A DNA stretch of 64,000 nucleotides from a bacterium (GTDB taxonomy: Bacteria > Vulcanimicrobiota > Xenobia > Xenobiales > JADMJV01), in the NCBI GenBank assembly GCA_018780265.1, contig JADMJV010000017.1:1-64000 (forward strand), written 5' to 3'. The stretch's first letter is position 1, and every line of letters begins with the position of its first letter. Both the position numbers and the translations under genes were made by a program. Positions 41,432-51,212 of this stretch are shown here, piece by piece. The notes beneath the pieces are model-generated. The model was not told where the DNA came from, did not search any database, and saw only the letters and a program-made list of their open reading frames with translations.

Positions 41432-42871
41432 GTGACTGATCTCCGCAAAATCACCATTCTGATAGCCTTGTGGTTATTAACGCCCTGTCTCTGGGCCCAG
41501 GCGACGCCGCCCACGCCCCTCCCCGACCCTCCTCAGGTGACCTTCAGCGAGGTAAAGCTTCATCAGGTGACTCTGTTTCGCATCCAGGGTCTGGGTCAAA
41601 TATGCGCGGAAGATCGACAACAATTGCTGGAGGAGCGCCTCAGCGCAATCCTCGAAAAGGTGCACCCACCCTTTGAAGTGCGCAGCAGCCGCGAAGGAGA
41701 CAACGAAGTGCTCTCCTGTCAGGGTCATTACCTGGTCACCGTCACTCCCGTTGACGCCGAGGCCGCCAGCGTGGACGTGCACACCCTGGCCGGACAGTGG
41801 TCTCGACTGCTCAACAAAGGCCTCTATCGAGCCTATCTTGAGAATAGCGACGAATATTACAAATACGCGCTCTGGAATTCTGGTTGGGCCATCGTGTTGG
41901 CCTGTGTCCTGCACCCCCTGATTCGACGTATCTGCCTCCGCTACCTGAGTACGCCTGGACTGTCACTACGCAGTATGTTGTGGCTCTCGGTGTTTGCCTA
42001 CTGCCTGCATCAGTATCCCCGCACTCGCTTTCTGTCGCTCAATCTGGAGCGTTATGCCCTGCAACCGTTCCTGCTGCTGGCGGCGGTGGTGATCGGCTGC
42101 CTGCTGATGTCCTGGGTCATACGCCGGGCCACGCGGCACTATTTCATTCAAACCGAGCGAGTGCGTTCGCGCCGCCACCAACAATCCCCGCGCTGGCGAC
42201 AACGCCTGCACATGGTTCGCGATGCCACCCAATTCGTATCCTCAGCCCTGATGATCGTGCTGGCCGTAATCATTTACTTTTCGTTGCTGGACATGAACGT
42301 GGGCGCCATTTTGGCTGGTGCCGGCTTCTTGGGTGTAGGCCTGGGCTTTGCAGCCCAAGACGTACTCAAGGACTACACGGCCGGAGTCAATATTATGGTG
42401 GAAGATCAATTTGGAGCCGGTGACGTGGTCACGCTCGGAGAACTGACCGGGGTTGTCGAGCACTTTACCCTGCGCGTAACCCAAATCCGCGACATGGCCG
42501 GCAGTCTGATCACCATCCCCAACTCACACATCCGGGTGGTCCAAAATCTTTCCAACCTGTGGTCACAGGTGGATCTGACGGTGCCGGTAGCGCTGGACGC
42601 CGACCTGCGCAGAGCCCTTCTCTGCCTGGAAGTAACCGCCAATGGCCTGCGTCTCGACTGGCCCGACAAAGTGCTGGACGCCGCCCAAATTCTGGGCGTG
42701 GAGCGGATCGGCCCCTACTCGGCAGACCTGCGCCTGCTATTGCGCACCGCTCCCCAGCAGCAATTCTCGGTGCGAAGGGAACTGCTCCTTCGTGTCATCG
42801 AAGCCTTCCGGCGCGACGGCATCGAGATTCCCGTGCAAATGACACGACTGATCTCGACGCCCCAACTATAG
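41432..42871 (+). CDS. MscS-family mechanosensitive channel
   Basis: A 479-residue small-conductance channel that releases solutes on hypo-osmotic stress. N-terminal signal-like segment (residues 1-23), then a periplasmic domain to about 140, hydrophobic helices (148-165, 174-190, 205-225, 270-295), and the pore helix GAILAGAGFLGVGLGFAAQD with VGLGFAAQDVLKDYTAGV and the cytoplasmic beta domain GVVEHFTLRVTQIRDMAG. This layout resembles larger MscS relatives with extra N-terminal parts. GTG start. Confidence 0.9.
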   Translation: MTDLRKITILIALWLLTPCLWAQATPPTPLPDPPQVTFSEVKLHQVTLFRIQGLGQICAEDRQQLLEERLSAILEKVHPPFEVRSSREGDNEVLSCQGHYLVTVTPVDAEAASVDVHTLAGQWSRLLNKGLYRAYLENSDEYYKYALWNSGWAIVLACVLHPLIRRICLRYLSTPGLSLRSMLWLSVFAYCLHQYPRTRFLSLNLERYALQPFLLLAAVVIGCLLMSWVIRRATRHYFIQTERVRSRRHQQSPRWRQRLHMVRDATQFVSSALMIVLAVIIYFSLLDMNVGAILAGAGFLGVGLGFAAQDVLKDYTAGVNIMVEDQFGAGDVVTLGELTGVVEHFTLRVTQIRDMAGSLITIPNSHIRVVQNLSNLWSQVDLTVPVALDADLRRALLCLEVTANGLRLDWPDKVLDAAQILGVERIGPYSADLRLLLRTAPQQQFSVRRELLLRVIEAFRRDGIEIPVQMTRLISTPQL

Positions 42872-43279
42872 AAAGATGCGGCTAAAGAGACACTCTGCTC
42901 GAGGCGAGGGCGAGTCAGCCAGCAGCGGGAAGCCCAGCGCTTCGGCACCCACCCGGACCCAGCGCTGATGAGAACTGAGCAGGCCGATCTTGCCAGGCTC
43001 AACCTCGACCAGTTCAAAAACTTCCCAGCCCAAGATGCGCTCGGCTCCGCCGTAAAGGTGCCACCGGCTCTGTTCGTCAGAGGCGCTGACGTAGCGGCCG
43101 TGGGCCGTTTTCAAGGCCACATGGCTCTCCGACAGATAAATCAAGCTGAAAATTTCCCAGCCTAGCAGGCGCTGGGCCAGGCCGTTGATCCGCCATCCGC
43201 CCTGGTGATTCAGGGCGGTCACGTAACGGTTTTGATGGGTTCTCAATGCAATGTCACGCCGATAGAGTCGGTCAAACAT
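42866..43279 (-). CDS. Fascin-like beta-trefoil protein
   Basis: A 137-residue protein built of three related segments: IALRTHQNRYVTALNHQGG, HVALKTAHGRYVSASDEQSR and KIGLLSSHQRWVRVGAEALG. The pattern VALK-xxxGRYVSA is that of fascin/actin-bundling beta-trefoils, here a single trefoil. Bacterial members often bind sugars or are of unknown role. No signal peptide was seen. The ATG at 43279 is taken because the repeats begin soon after. Convergent with mscS, overlapping by 6 nt. Confidence 0.75.
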   Translation of the reverse strand: MFDRLYRRDIALRTHQNRYVTALNHQGGWRINGLAQRLLGWEIFSLIYLSESHVALKTAHGRYVSASDEQSRWHLYGGAERILGWEVFELVEVEPGKIGLLSSHQRWVRVGAEALGFPLLADSPSPRAECLFSRIFL

Positions 43280-43478
43280 AGCGGCACGTTCTCTGCATCG
43301 GGTGTGACCCCCTCCGGTCAAAGCGACAAATCGATCTCCAGTTCGTTCCAACCTCTTTTCAGGGGGGTCAATTTTTTGTATGATGCATCCACGACTCGCG
43401 ACCCGCTCCGGTCTGCCCCTCGGGGCAGCGGCAATCTCGCCCGAGCTAGTCTTTCATTCCTCAGGCTGGAGCGATTCG

Positions 43479-44570
43479 TTGGACCCATTTGCTGTTGAAT
43501 TGCTGAAAGTCAGCAAGAGCTATAGTAACTACCAGGCTCTGTATGGTCTCGATCTACAGATTCACCAGGGCGAGTTTTTCTCTTTACTCGGTCCTTCCGG
43601 CTGTGGAAAAACCACCACTCTGCGCCTGATTGCGGGCTTCGAAGAACCGACGGGCGGAGAAGTCCGAATTGATGGAGTGTCCGTCAAGGGGTTACCGGCC
43701 TACCAGCGCAACGTCAACACGGTCTTTCAAAGCTACAGCCTGTTCCCGCACTTAAGCATCTTTGAAAATATCGCCTTTGGGCTGCGCCGTCGCCGTGTTG
43801 CGGAGCCCGAAATCAAACAGCGAGTGGGTGAGGCCCTGGACCTGGTGCAGTTGAGCGACAAAAGCAAAGGCCGCGTCCACGAATTGTCGGGCGGCCAGCA
43901 ACAGCGTGTGGCGCTGGCCCGAGCTCTGGTCAATCGACCGGCGGTGCTGTTGCTCGACGAACCGATGGCGGCCCTGGATTCAAAACTGCGCAAAGAGATG
44001 CGTAGCGAACTGAAGAGCCTGCAAAAAACGCTGGGCATCACTTTCATCCTGGTCACCCACGACCAGGAAGAGGCCCTGACCCTGTCCGACCGGCTGGCCG
44101 TGATCAACAAAGGGCGCCTGGAACAGGTTTGCGCCCCCCGTGAAGTCTACGAGCGGCCCGCCAGTCGATTTGTAGCCGAATTCATCGGCACCGTCAACTT
44201 TTTGCCAGTCACTATCAAGCAGTTGTGCGACGGCCGCACCGAGGTAGAAGGCCAAGGAGGTTCTTTCTGGGTCTCTATGCGCGGCGGATTCACCGTGGGC
44301 GACAACGCTGAACTGAGCGTGCGCCCCGAACGCCTGTGGCTGAGCAGGGAGCCCGTGCCGGAGCAGAACAGCTTGACCGGGACCGTCAAGGAAGCCATCT
44401 TCATGGGCCCGGTTACGCGTTTTTTGGTGCAGTTAAGCAATGGTCAACAACTGCTTACCGAAAAGCAAAATTTGCAGGAGAGTCTTTTTCACGCGGGCGA
44501 CGCGGTCTACGTCCTGTGGGACGCCGAATCGGGTTCGTTGCTTCCCACGGAGGCGACGGGCAAACATTGA
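43479..44570 (+). CDS. potA: Polyamine ABC transporter ATPase PotA
   Basis: A 363-residue ABC ATPase of the polyamine importer. Visible: LLGPSGCGKTTTLRLI (Walker A), FQSYSLFPHLSIFENIAFGLR (Q loop), ELSGGQQQRVALARA (signature), LLDEPMAALD (Walker B), VTHDQEEAL, then a C-terminal TOBE domain (LSVRPERLWLS). The TTG at 43479 has GGAG 7 nt upstream; an ATG at 43380 is possible but adds an unrelated leader. Operon potA-D-B-C. Confidence 0.93.
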   Translation: MDPFAVELLKVSKSYSNYQALYGLDLQIHQGEFFSLLGPSGCGKTTTLRLIAGFEEPTGGEVRIDGVSVKGLPAYQRNVNTVFQSYSLFPHLSIFENIAFGLRRRRVAEPEIKQRVGEALDLVQLSDKSKGRVHELSGGQQQRVALARALVNRPAVLLLDEPMAALDSKLRKEMRSELKSLQKTLGITFILVTHDQEEALTLSDRLAVINKGRLEQVCAPREVYERPASRFVAEFIGTVNFLPVTIKQLCDGRTEVEGQGGSFWVSMRGGFTVGDNAELSVRPERLWLSREPVPEQNSLTGTVKEAIFMGPVTRFLVQLSNGQQLLTEKQNLQESLFHAGDAVYVLWDAESGSLLPTEATGKH

Positions 44571-45616
44571 GACCTTTGCGGATAGCCAGGGTCTTGCCCC
44601 GTCGCAATTTTCTGCAGTCCGCCTCGCTGCTGGCTTTGGGCTGCCTGAGCGGGTGTCTCGACAGTCCCAAAACGCTCAACTTTTACAACTGGTCCCTTTT
44701 CATCGGACCCGATACCATTCCGCATTTCGAAAAGGTGACAGGCATTCGCGTCAATTATGAGGAGTTCTCCTCCGCCGACGTGATGTTTGCCAAACTTAAA
44801 ATCGGCGTGACCGGCTACGACCTGGTGGTCACTCCCGACTACATGCTGCGCCGCCTGATTCGCCACAAACTGGTGCAAAAGTTGCCCCAACCCATTCCCA
44901 AGGAGCGTATCTACCAACGCCTACGCCGCCCCCCGTGGGACCCCGAACTGGTCTTCTCTGTCCCCTATCTTTGGGGTTCCACTGGCATTGCCTATCTCAA
45001 ACACAAAGTGGACCCGGCGCCCACCAGTTGGCAAGATTTGTGGTCAGGAAAATACGGGCGCCGCATCACAATGCTCGACGAGAAACGCGATACGGTGGGC
45101 GCCGCTCTGATCCGGCTGGGCTACTCGGGTAACTCCACCGATGCCGCCCAGCTTCAGAAAGCCAAGCAAAGCCTGCTCGATCAAAAGCAATGGGTGCGTC
45201 GCTATACGTCGGACTTTATCGACGACCTGATCCGTCACGAAACCTATCTCGCTCTGGCCTGGAGCGGCGATGTGCACACGGCCGTGCAATCCGAACCTCG
45301 AGTGGCCTACTGCGTCCCTCGCGAAGGCAGCTTCTTTTTTGTGGACAACCTGGCCATTCCGGCCTCGGCGCCTCATCCCGAGGCCGCCATGCAGTTTATC
45401 CAATACTCGATGCAGCCAGAGGTTGCCGCAGGGGTCACCAACGGTTGCGGCTATGCCAATCCTATCGAAGCTTCAGAGCGCTGGGTGAAACCCCAACTGC
45501 TGGCCGATCCGCTCACCTACCCGTCCAAAGAAACCATGAACCGACTGGTCTTCCAGGAGGATCTGGGAGCCGCCGAAAAGCTCTGGGACAAGGTCTGGGA
45601 AGAAGTCAAGCGATGA
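44567..45616 (+). CDS. potD: Polyamine-binding periplasmic protein PotD
   Basis: A 349-residue solute-binding protein. N-terminus RRNFLQSASLLALGCLSGC is a twin-arginine-like lipoprotein signal with a Cys at the cleavage site. Core segments fit PotD/PotF: LNFYNWSLFIGPDTIPHFEK, GYDLVVTPDYML and VPYLWGSTGIAY. Start TTG overlaps the potA stop (TTGA), giving coupling. Spermidine/putrescine is likely, as in the family; not proven. Confidence 0.9.
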   Translation: MRPLRIARVLPRRNFLQSASLLALGCLSGCLDSPKTLNFYNWSLFIGPDTIPHFEKVTGIRVNYEEFSSADVMFAKLKIGVTGYDLVVTPDYMLRRLIRHKLVQKLPQPIPKERIYQRLRRPPWDPELVFSVPYLWGSTGIAYLKHKVDPAPTSWQDLWSGKYGRRITMLDEKRDTVGAALIRLGYSGNSTDAAQLQKAKQSLLDQKQWVRRYTSDFIDDLIRHETYLALAWSGDVHTAVQSEPRVAYCVPREGSFFFVDNLAIPASAPHPEAAMQFIQYSMQPEVAAGVTNGCGYANPIEASERWVKPQLLADPLTYPSKETMNRLVFQEDLGAAEKLWDKVWEEVKR

Positions 45617-46455
45617 GGCGCTATCTGGCCTGGGGACTGGTTCTACCTTTTGTCCTTTGGAATTTCACCTTCGTACTGGTGCCGCTGCTGACCGTGCTGA
45701 TGCAGAGCCTGTATCCCATGGGTGAAGAATACACTTTGGCCACCCATGCCAGCCTGGCCAACTTCAAGGTGGCTTTTTCTCCCGCCAACCTGGCCGTAAT
45801 CGGACGCTCGGCCGTCTATGCCGGCACCACCACTTTGTGCTGCCTACTGCTTGGCTACCCGCTGGCCTACTACATCGCCGTCTATGGCGGCCGCTTTCGC
45901 AGCCAGCTCCTCATCCTGGTAGTTCTGCCCTTCTGGACCTCCTACCTCATCCGCACCTTCTCCTGGATCACGCTGCTGCAAAGCGAAGGGGTTCTCAATA
46001 ACCTGCTGCTCAAACTGCATCTGATCCCAGAGCCTCTGCAGCTATTGAACACACCCTTTTCCGTGATCCTTGGCCTGACCTACGGGTTTCTGCCCTTTGC
46101 CACTCTGCCTATCTATGTCAGCCTGGAAAGTCAGGATCGGTCGCTGGTGGAAGCCGCTCATGACCTCGGCGCCACCCCGCAGGAGGCCTTCTGGAAAGTG
46201 GTTTTCCCTTTATCCTTGCCAGGCGTTATCTCGGGCAGCTTGATCACCTTTGTACCGGCCATGGGCGACTTTGTCTCCTCGGACATTCTCGGCTCTCCCC
46301 AAACCCAGATGATCGGCAATCTGATCCAGCAACAGTTTCTGGCCCTCTTTGATTGGCCCATGGGCTCGGCGCTATCGTTGGTGTTGATGCTGCTGATGGT
46401 GGGCTCCATGGCCCTCTACGTAAAGCTGGCCGGAGATGACCATGCGAGAGCTTAA
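45613..46455 (+). CDS. potB: Polyamine ABC transporter permease PotB
   Basis: A 280-residue permease with six predicted membrane helices; opening LAWGLVLPFVLWNFTFVLVPL, then the helix FWTSYLIRTFSWI typical of PotB, and the EAA-loop variant EAAHDLGATPQEAFWKVVFP. ATG overlaps the potD stop (ATGA). Forms the channel with PotC. Confidence 0.95.
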   Translation: MRRYLAWGLVLPFVLWNFTFVLVPLLTVLMQSLYPMGEEYTLATHASLANFKVAFSPANLAVIGRSAVYAGTTTLCCLLLGYPLAYYIAVYGGRFRSQLLILVVLPFWTSYLIRTFSWITLLQSEGVLNNLLLKLHLIPEPLQLLNTPFSVILGLTYGFLPFATLPIYVSLESQDRSLVEAAHDLGATPQEAFWKVVFPLSLPGVISGSLITFVPAMGDFVSSDILGSPQTQMIGNLIQQQFLALFDWPMGSALSLVLMLLMVGSMALYVKLAGDDHARA

Positions 46456-47236
46456 GCCCAGCCCCTACTGGCTGCGCCTTCACGCCATTACGGTCTACCT
46501 CTTTCTCTACGCCCCCATCGTGGTATTGGTGCTCTTCTCCTTTAACGCCGACCGGCGCAACAGCGGCTGGAAGGGGTTTACCTTGGAATGGTACGCCAGA
46601 CTGATGCACGACGAACTCTTGCTGCGAGCCCTTTCCAATAGCCTCAAAGTAGCTTGCCTGTCCACCCTGATCTCGTCTCTGCTGGGAACCATGGCCGCGC
46701 TGGCCCTGTCGCGCTACCAATTTCGCGGTCGCGAAGCGGTGGGAGCGCTGGCCTACTTGCCCATGATGGTTCCCGAGGTAGTCATGGGCATTGCCCTCTT
46801 GACCTTTTTCATCAAAATGGGCATCCAACTGTCTATCGTGACGGTGGTACTGGCCCACGTGGCCTTCTCGGTGGGCTATGTTACCGTGACCGTACGCACC
46901 CGACTGGCCGGCTTGCAGGGCAACTTAGAAGAGGCGGCCGCCGATCTGGGGGCCACTCCCTGGACCACATTTCGCCTGGTCACCTTTCCCCGAATCCTAC
47001 CGGGAATTTTGTCGGGCAGCCTGCTGGCCTTCACCCTCTCCTTTGATGATTTTGTAATCACCTTTTTCACGGCCGGTGTGGGCGCCGGCACACTACCTCT
47101 AAAGATCTACTCGATGCTCAAATTTGGGGTTACCCCCGAAATCAACGCCATCTCCACCATCATGTTGGTGACCACCATCATGCTTTTAGGACTTTGGAGC
47201 TGGCTTGAGTCCCACCAACAGACCCCCGGCGGGTAG
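46436..47236 (+). CDS. potC: Polyamine ABC transporter permease PotC
   Basis: A 266-residue permease with six helices: VYLFLYAPIVVLVLFSFNADR, GTMAALALSRYQFRG and the EAA loop EEAAADLGATPWTTFRLVTFP. Matches PotC. The ATG at 46436 or the next ATG at 46442 may be used. Overlaps potB by 20 nt and the convergent glgX by 51 nt. Confidence 0.95.
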   Translation: MTMRELKPSPYWLRLHAITVYLFLYAPIVVLVLFSFNADRRNSGWKGFTLEWYARLMHDELLLRALSNSLKVACLSTLISSLLGTMAALALSRYQFRGREAVGALAYLPMMVPEVVMGIALLTFFIKMGIQLSIVTVVLAHVAFSVGYVTVTVRTRLAGLQGNLEEAAADLGATPWTTFRLVTFPRILPGILSGSLLAFTLSFDDFVITFFTAGVGAGTLPLKIYSMLKFGVTPEINAISTIMLVTTIMLLGLWSWLESHQQTPGG

Positions 47237-49192
47237 CTTAAAAGCCTTGACGGGCTGATAACTGGTCAGTTCAACCTGCCAGCCCCGATGCCAGGGGTGG
47301 GCCAGTTTAAAATTGACCGCTTCATCCGCTCCGTTGACCAGCAGAAGCAGTTCTTCCTTGGAACCGCGCAACACCATTCCCAGCGCCCGCAGACCATCCC
47401 AGTCGGCCGCCTCGACCACTTTGCCCAGGGGATGCAACCATACGACTTCTTGGTCAGGACGCCAAAAATGAGGGCTGCCCGGCAAGTGCAGACGCTTGCG
47501 CAAGGCCGCCAGCGCCTGGGTAAATTTGAGCAAATCCATCTGGTCGTGATCCAAAGTCCATTGAACCCAACTGATCGGACTGTTCTGGCAATAAGCGTTG
47601 TTGTTGCCCTGCTGACTCCGTGAGATCTCATCCCCGCCCAATAACATAGGAATGCCGTGCGACAGGTAGAGGCAGGCCAGCATACTCTTTTGCTGGCGCA
47701 AACGTCGGGCCCGAATGTTGGGGTCGTCGCTCTCCCCTTCGACGCCGAAGTTTCGGCTGGAGTTATTGTTGGAACCATCGCGATTGTCTTCGCCGTTGGC
47801 CAGATTGTGTTTGCCTTCGTAGCAAACCAGGTCGTGCAGCGTAAAGCCATCGTGACAGGTGATAAAATTGACCGAGGAATGGGGACCCTTGCCGCTCTTG
47901 GCAAAGAGGTCACTCGATCCGCTGAGCCGGGTGGCCAGTTGCGAGGTTTGGCCGGGGTCCCCCCGCCAGTAGCGGCGTAAACAGTCGCGATAGCGGTCGT
48001 TCCATTCGCCCCACCTGGGTGGAAAGTTGCCGGCCTGATAGCCACCCTCGCCCAGGTCCCAAGGTTCGGCGATCAGTTTGACCCGACGCATGACGGGATC
48101 TTGATGAATGGTGTCCAAAAAGGAGCTGCGGTGGCGCGCCAAAGCGGTAGCCAGGTCGTAGCGAAAGCCGTCGACGTGCATCTCCTCCACCCAAAAACGC
48201 AGACTGTCCATGACCATTTGCAACACCTGAGGATGGTCCACATTGACCGTGTTGCCGCAACCCGTGTAGTCCCGATAATAACGCGGAGAATTGGGATTGA
48301 GTCGATAGTAGGTGGCGTTATCGATGCCCCGAAAACTCAGCGTCGGCCCCAGGTGACTGCCCTCACCCGTGTGGTTGTAAACCACATCCAAAATCACCTC
48401 AAGCCCCGCCTTGTGGAGTCGCTTGACCATTTGACGAAAGTCGTCGAGAGCCAACCCATGACTGTAGCGGGCCGCCGGCCGAAAATAATTGAGAGTGCCG
48501 TAGCCCCAATAGTTGCTGAGGCCGCCCTGACGCAGGCGGCGATCATCCAGAATGGACTGCACGGGCAAAAGCTCTATGGCCGTTACCCCCAGACTCTTGA
48601 GGTGGTCGATCACGGCCGGGGCCGCCAGGCCCAGGTAGGTGCCGCGCAAAGCCTCGGGCACGCGCGGATGCAAGAGCGTGAGTCCACGCACATGAGCCTC
48701 ATAGATCACGGTCTGCGACCAGGGAGTGCGTGGGGCGCGATCCTTTTCCCAATCAAACTTCAGGTCGACCACCTGGCATTTGGGAGCGTGGTCGACATTG
48801 TCACGCGTATCCATGGTCAAGTCTTCTTGAGGGTCGCCAATCACGTAACCAAAGTCGCTGTCCTGCAGAGCCGGCTTGCCCTGCCATGCCCGCGCGTAGG
48901 GGTCGAGTAGCAGTTTATTCGGATTGAAGCGATGACCACGCAACGGAGCATAGGGGCCGTGGACACGATATCCGTAGAGCAAACCCGGGCCAGCTCCGGG
49001 AAGGTAGCCGTGAAAAATATTGTGGGTGCGCTCGTTCAGCCTCAATCGTATTTCCTGGCCGTCGCGAAACAGACACAGGTCTACCGCATCGGCGTGCTCG
49101 GAGAACAGGGCAAAGTTGACGCCGTGGCCGTCCCATGTTGCGCCCAGAGGTTCAGGTCCCCCTGCCTCCAGGTGAGGTGTCGATTTACTCAT
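47186..49192 (-). CDS. glgX: Glycogen debranching enzyme GlgX
   Basis: A 668-residue GH13 isoamylase-type enzyme that removes short side chains from glycogen. CBM48-like N-terminus (GPEPLGATWDGHGVNFALFS), barrel motifs EVILDVVYNHTGEGSH, VDGFRYDLATALAR (Asp nucleophile), KLIAEPWDLG (acid Glu) and VNFITCHDGFTLHD. Full length for GlgX. Convergent overlap with potC. Confidence 0.95.
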   Translation of the reverse strand: MSKSTPHLEAGGPEPLGATWDGHGVNFALFSEHADAVDLCLFRDGQEIRLRLNERTHNIFHGYLPGAGPGLLYGYRVHGPYAPLRGHRFNPNKLLLDPYARAWQGKPALQDSDFGYVIGDPQEDLTMDTRDNVDHAPKCQVVDLKFDWEKDRAPRTPWSQTVIYEAHVRGLTLLHPRVPEALRGTYLGLAAPAVIDHLKSLGVTAIELLPVQSILDDRRLRQGGLSNYWGYGTLNYFRPAARYSHGLALDDFRQMVKRLHKAGLEVILDVVYNHTGEGSHLGPTLSFRGIDNATYYRLNPNSPRYYRDYTGCGNTVNVDHPQVLQMVMDSLRFWVEEMHVDGFRYDLATALARHRSSFLDTIHQDPVMRRVKLIAEPWDLGEGGYQAGNFPPRWGEWNDRYRDCLRRYWRGDPGQTSQLATRLSGSSDLFAKSGKGPHSSVNFITCHDGFTLHDLVCYEGKHNLANGEDNRDGSNNNSSRNFGVEGESDDPNIRARRLRQQKSMLACLYLSHGIPMLLGGDEISRSQQGNNNAYCQNSPISWVQWTLDHDQMDLLKFTQALAALRKRLHLPGSPHFWRPDQEVVWLHPLGKVVEAADWDGLRALGMVLRGSKEELLLLVNGADEAVNFKLAHPWHRGWQVELTSYQPVKAFKLPAGGLLVGLKPAPKS

Positions 49193-49246
49193 AAGCAGGC
49201 CTGTTGCGACGCAGGCTAGCGAACTCCTGGGGCCGAATGCCACCGG

Positions 49247-50773
49247 ATGGAACAGTCGCTAGACCGAGCAATTGAGACTCTGGTTGAGTTGCGCGATCGG
49301 TTACCGGCCATGCTCGAAGGGTCGCCCTGGGACACGGTCACGGCACTCATTCCCATGGTCTATTGGGAGACCGACCGCGACGGTCGCATTCGCAAATTGC
49401 AGGGAGCCTGCGAAGAACTGCTGCAAACGGGAGCCGCCCAACTGTTGGGGCGCAAAATCCAGAGCCTGTGGCCCCACGAAAGCGACGATTTAATCACCTG
49501 GCACGACCGCACCGTCTGCCACAGTCAGGCCGGCCAGGAAACCTGGTTCCGTCTGGCGGTAGCCGAATTGGATCACGGCTACCGAGGTTTGCTCATCGAC
49601 TGCACAAGCCAACAACGCGCCGCCCAGATCCAATTTTGGGAACGCGAACAACTGACGGCTACTGTCCGCGAAATCCAGCAGCAACTGACCAGCCTGAAGC
49701 AACAAAACCGATATCAAGAAGCCTTTGCGCTGGCCTTTGGGCGCGAATTGCGCACTCTGATGCATCGCGTCTTGGGGCTGCTCTCCATGCTGTGCCAACA
49801 GCCCCTGGCACGGAGTCAGCAGGACAACGCCCAGGCCATTCAGAGTTGCCTGGAGCACCTGCTCGAACTGGCTCAACCGTTGCATGAATCGCTGGGTGGT
49901 GGTTGGGCGGTGGAGAAAAATTCCGCCAGCTTTGAGATACGCCCGCTGCTGGCCGAGGTGTCGGGCTGGCTGAGCGCCGAACTGGATGCCAAAAATATGC
50001 AACTGAAGATGAGCGTGGCCCCCAGCATTCCTGATTCACTGGTGGGCGATGCGGTGAAGCTGCGCCAAACTCTGCTTCAGCTTCTGGACAACGCCATTAA
50101 GTTCAGCGACGGCGGAGAGGTTGTCTTAGAGTTGACGGGCCAAAAGGATGTCCGCTTCAGCGTACGCGATACGGGTCGCGGGATGAGCCCCGAAAAACTC
50201 GATGGCCTTTTCCGAGACAACCTGCTGGAGGGCGATTTGACGTCGGTGGGACTGGGCCTGAAACTGGCCCGCTACCTGGTCGAGCAGATGGAGGGGAAGA
50301 TCTGGGCGGACTCTCAGCCCGACGTGGGAACGTCGATCTACTTTTCGTTGCGCTTCCAGGAAGGCTCATCGCCACCGTCAGCTGCCCCGGTAGCCGACCA
50401 GATCGCTCCGCTTATGATTCTGCTGGCCGAAGACGATGCCATCAGCCAGAAGGTCACCTTGCGCAGTCTCACCCAGTTTGGGCACAAGGTTGACATCGTC
50501 TCATCCGGCCTGGACGTCTTGAAAGCACTCCAACGCGCCACCTATGACGTAGTCCTGCTGGACGTGGAAATGCCAGGCCTGGACGGGCTGGAGACGGCCC
50601 GCCAGATTCATCAGCGCTTTACGCCCACACCTTATTTGATCGCACTGACGGCCGGAAACTCGGCCGCTGATCGGCGCAAAGTGATGCTGGCCGGAATTCA
50701 CGACTTCCTGGCCAAGCCTCTGCGCCCCCAAGAGTTGGCCGACGCCCTGACTCAGGCCCACGGCTCGCGCTGA
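49247..50773 (+). CDS. Hybrid histidine kinase homologue lacking the phospho-His
   Basis: A 508-residue hybrid sensor kinase: a PAS-like domain (about 30-125), a coiled link, a DHp-like helix (about 155-215), HATPase_c (about 265-372) and a receiver domain (about 388-503). In the DHp segment the usual SHELRTP reads FGRELRT: Arg166 takes the place of the phospho-accepting His. The ATP-binding boxes are intact (DNAIKFS, VRDTGRGM, SVGLGLKLA), and the receiver has Asp396/Asp397, phospho-site Asp439 and Lys490. Likely a degenerate kinase, phosphatase or sensor passing signals by conformation. 41 bp before the CBS gene. Confidence 0.85.
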   Translation: MEQSLDRAIETLVELRDRLPAMLEGSPWDTVTALIPMVYWETDRDGRIRKLQGACEELLQTGAAQLLGRKIQSLWPHESDDLITWHDRTVCHSQAGQETWFRLAVAELDHGYRGLLIDCTSQQRAAQIQFWEREQLTATVREIQQQLTSLKQQNRYQEAFALAFGRELRTLMHRVLGLLSMLCQQPLARSQQDNAQAIQSCLEHLLELAQPLHESLGGGWAVEKNSASFEIRPLLAEVSGWLSAELDAKNMQLKMSVAPSIPDSLVGDAVKLRQTLLQLLDNAIKFSDGGEVVLELTGQKDVRFSVRDTGRGMSPEKLDGLFRDNLLEGDLTSVGLGLKLARYLVEQMEGKIWADSQPDVGTSIYFSLRFQEGSSPPSAAPVADQIAPLMILLAEDDAISQKVTLRSLTQFGHKVDIVSSGLDVLKALQRATYDVVLLDVEMPGLDGLETARQIHQRFTPTPYLIALTAGNSAADRRKVMLAGIHDFLAKPLRPQELADALTQAHGSR

Positions 50774-50813
50774 AGGGAAGGTCCGAGAAGCACTCCTCGC
50801 GTATCTGGCAAAA

Positions 50814-51212
50814 ATGACCCTCGTCCAAGACATCATGACCAAAGATTGCTATTGTATGCGGGCCGAGCAGCCCTTGACCGAAGCGATTCTGCAGATGGAT
50901 CAGCGCAGTATTTCCGGGGGTCCGGTCATCGACCCGTCCGGCCTGGTCGTAGGTCACCTGTCGCGTACGGGCATCTCACGCCACCTGGCTCGGATGACCA
51001 AAACGGCCGGCGAATTGTTGGTGGCCGACGTCATGGAGAATTTTGCCTTTCAAGTCTACCCCGACGACAGTGTAAAGTCGCTGCTGGAAACCATGCTGGC
51101 CAGCCGCATTCACCGCATGATCGTCACCGACGAAGAAGGTCGCCCGATTGGTATCGTTACCTCGATGGACCTGATGACCCATCTCTACGACCTGCTGCGA
51201 GCCCAGGACTAA
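50814..51212 (+). CDS. Two-CBS-domain protein
   Basis: A 132-residue protein of two CBS repeats: VQDIMTKDCYCM...SGGPVIDPSGLVVGHLSR and VADVMENFAFQVYPDDS...IHRMIVTDEEGRPIGIVTSMDL. CBS pairs bind adenosine nucleotides and act as energy-sensing modules. Lies 41 bp after the hybrid kinase, so possibly the same transcript. Overlaps the convergent SDR gene by 4 nt. Confidence 0.9.
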   Translation: MTLVQDIMTKDCYCMRAEQPLTEAILQMDQRSISGGPVIDPSGLVVGHLSRTGISRHLARMTKTAGELLVADVMENFAFQVYPDDSVKSLLETMLASRIHRMIVTDEEGRPIGIVTSMDLMTHLYDLLRAQD

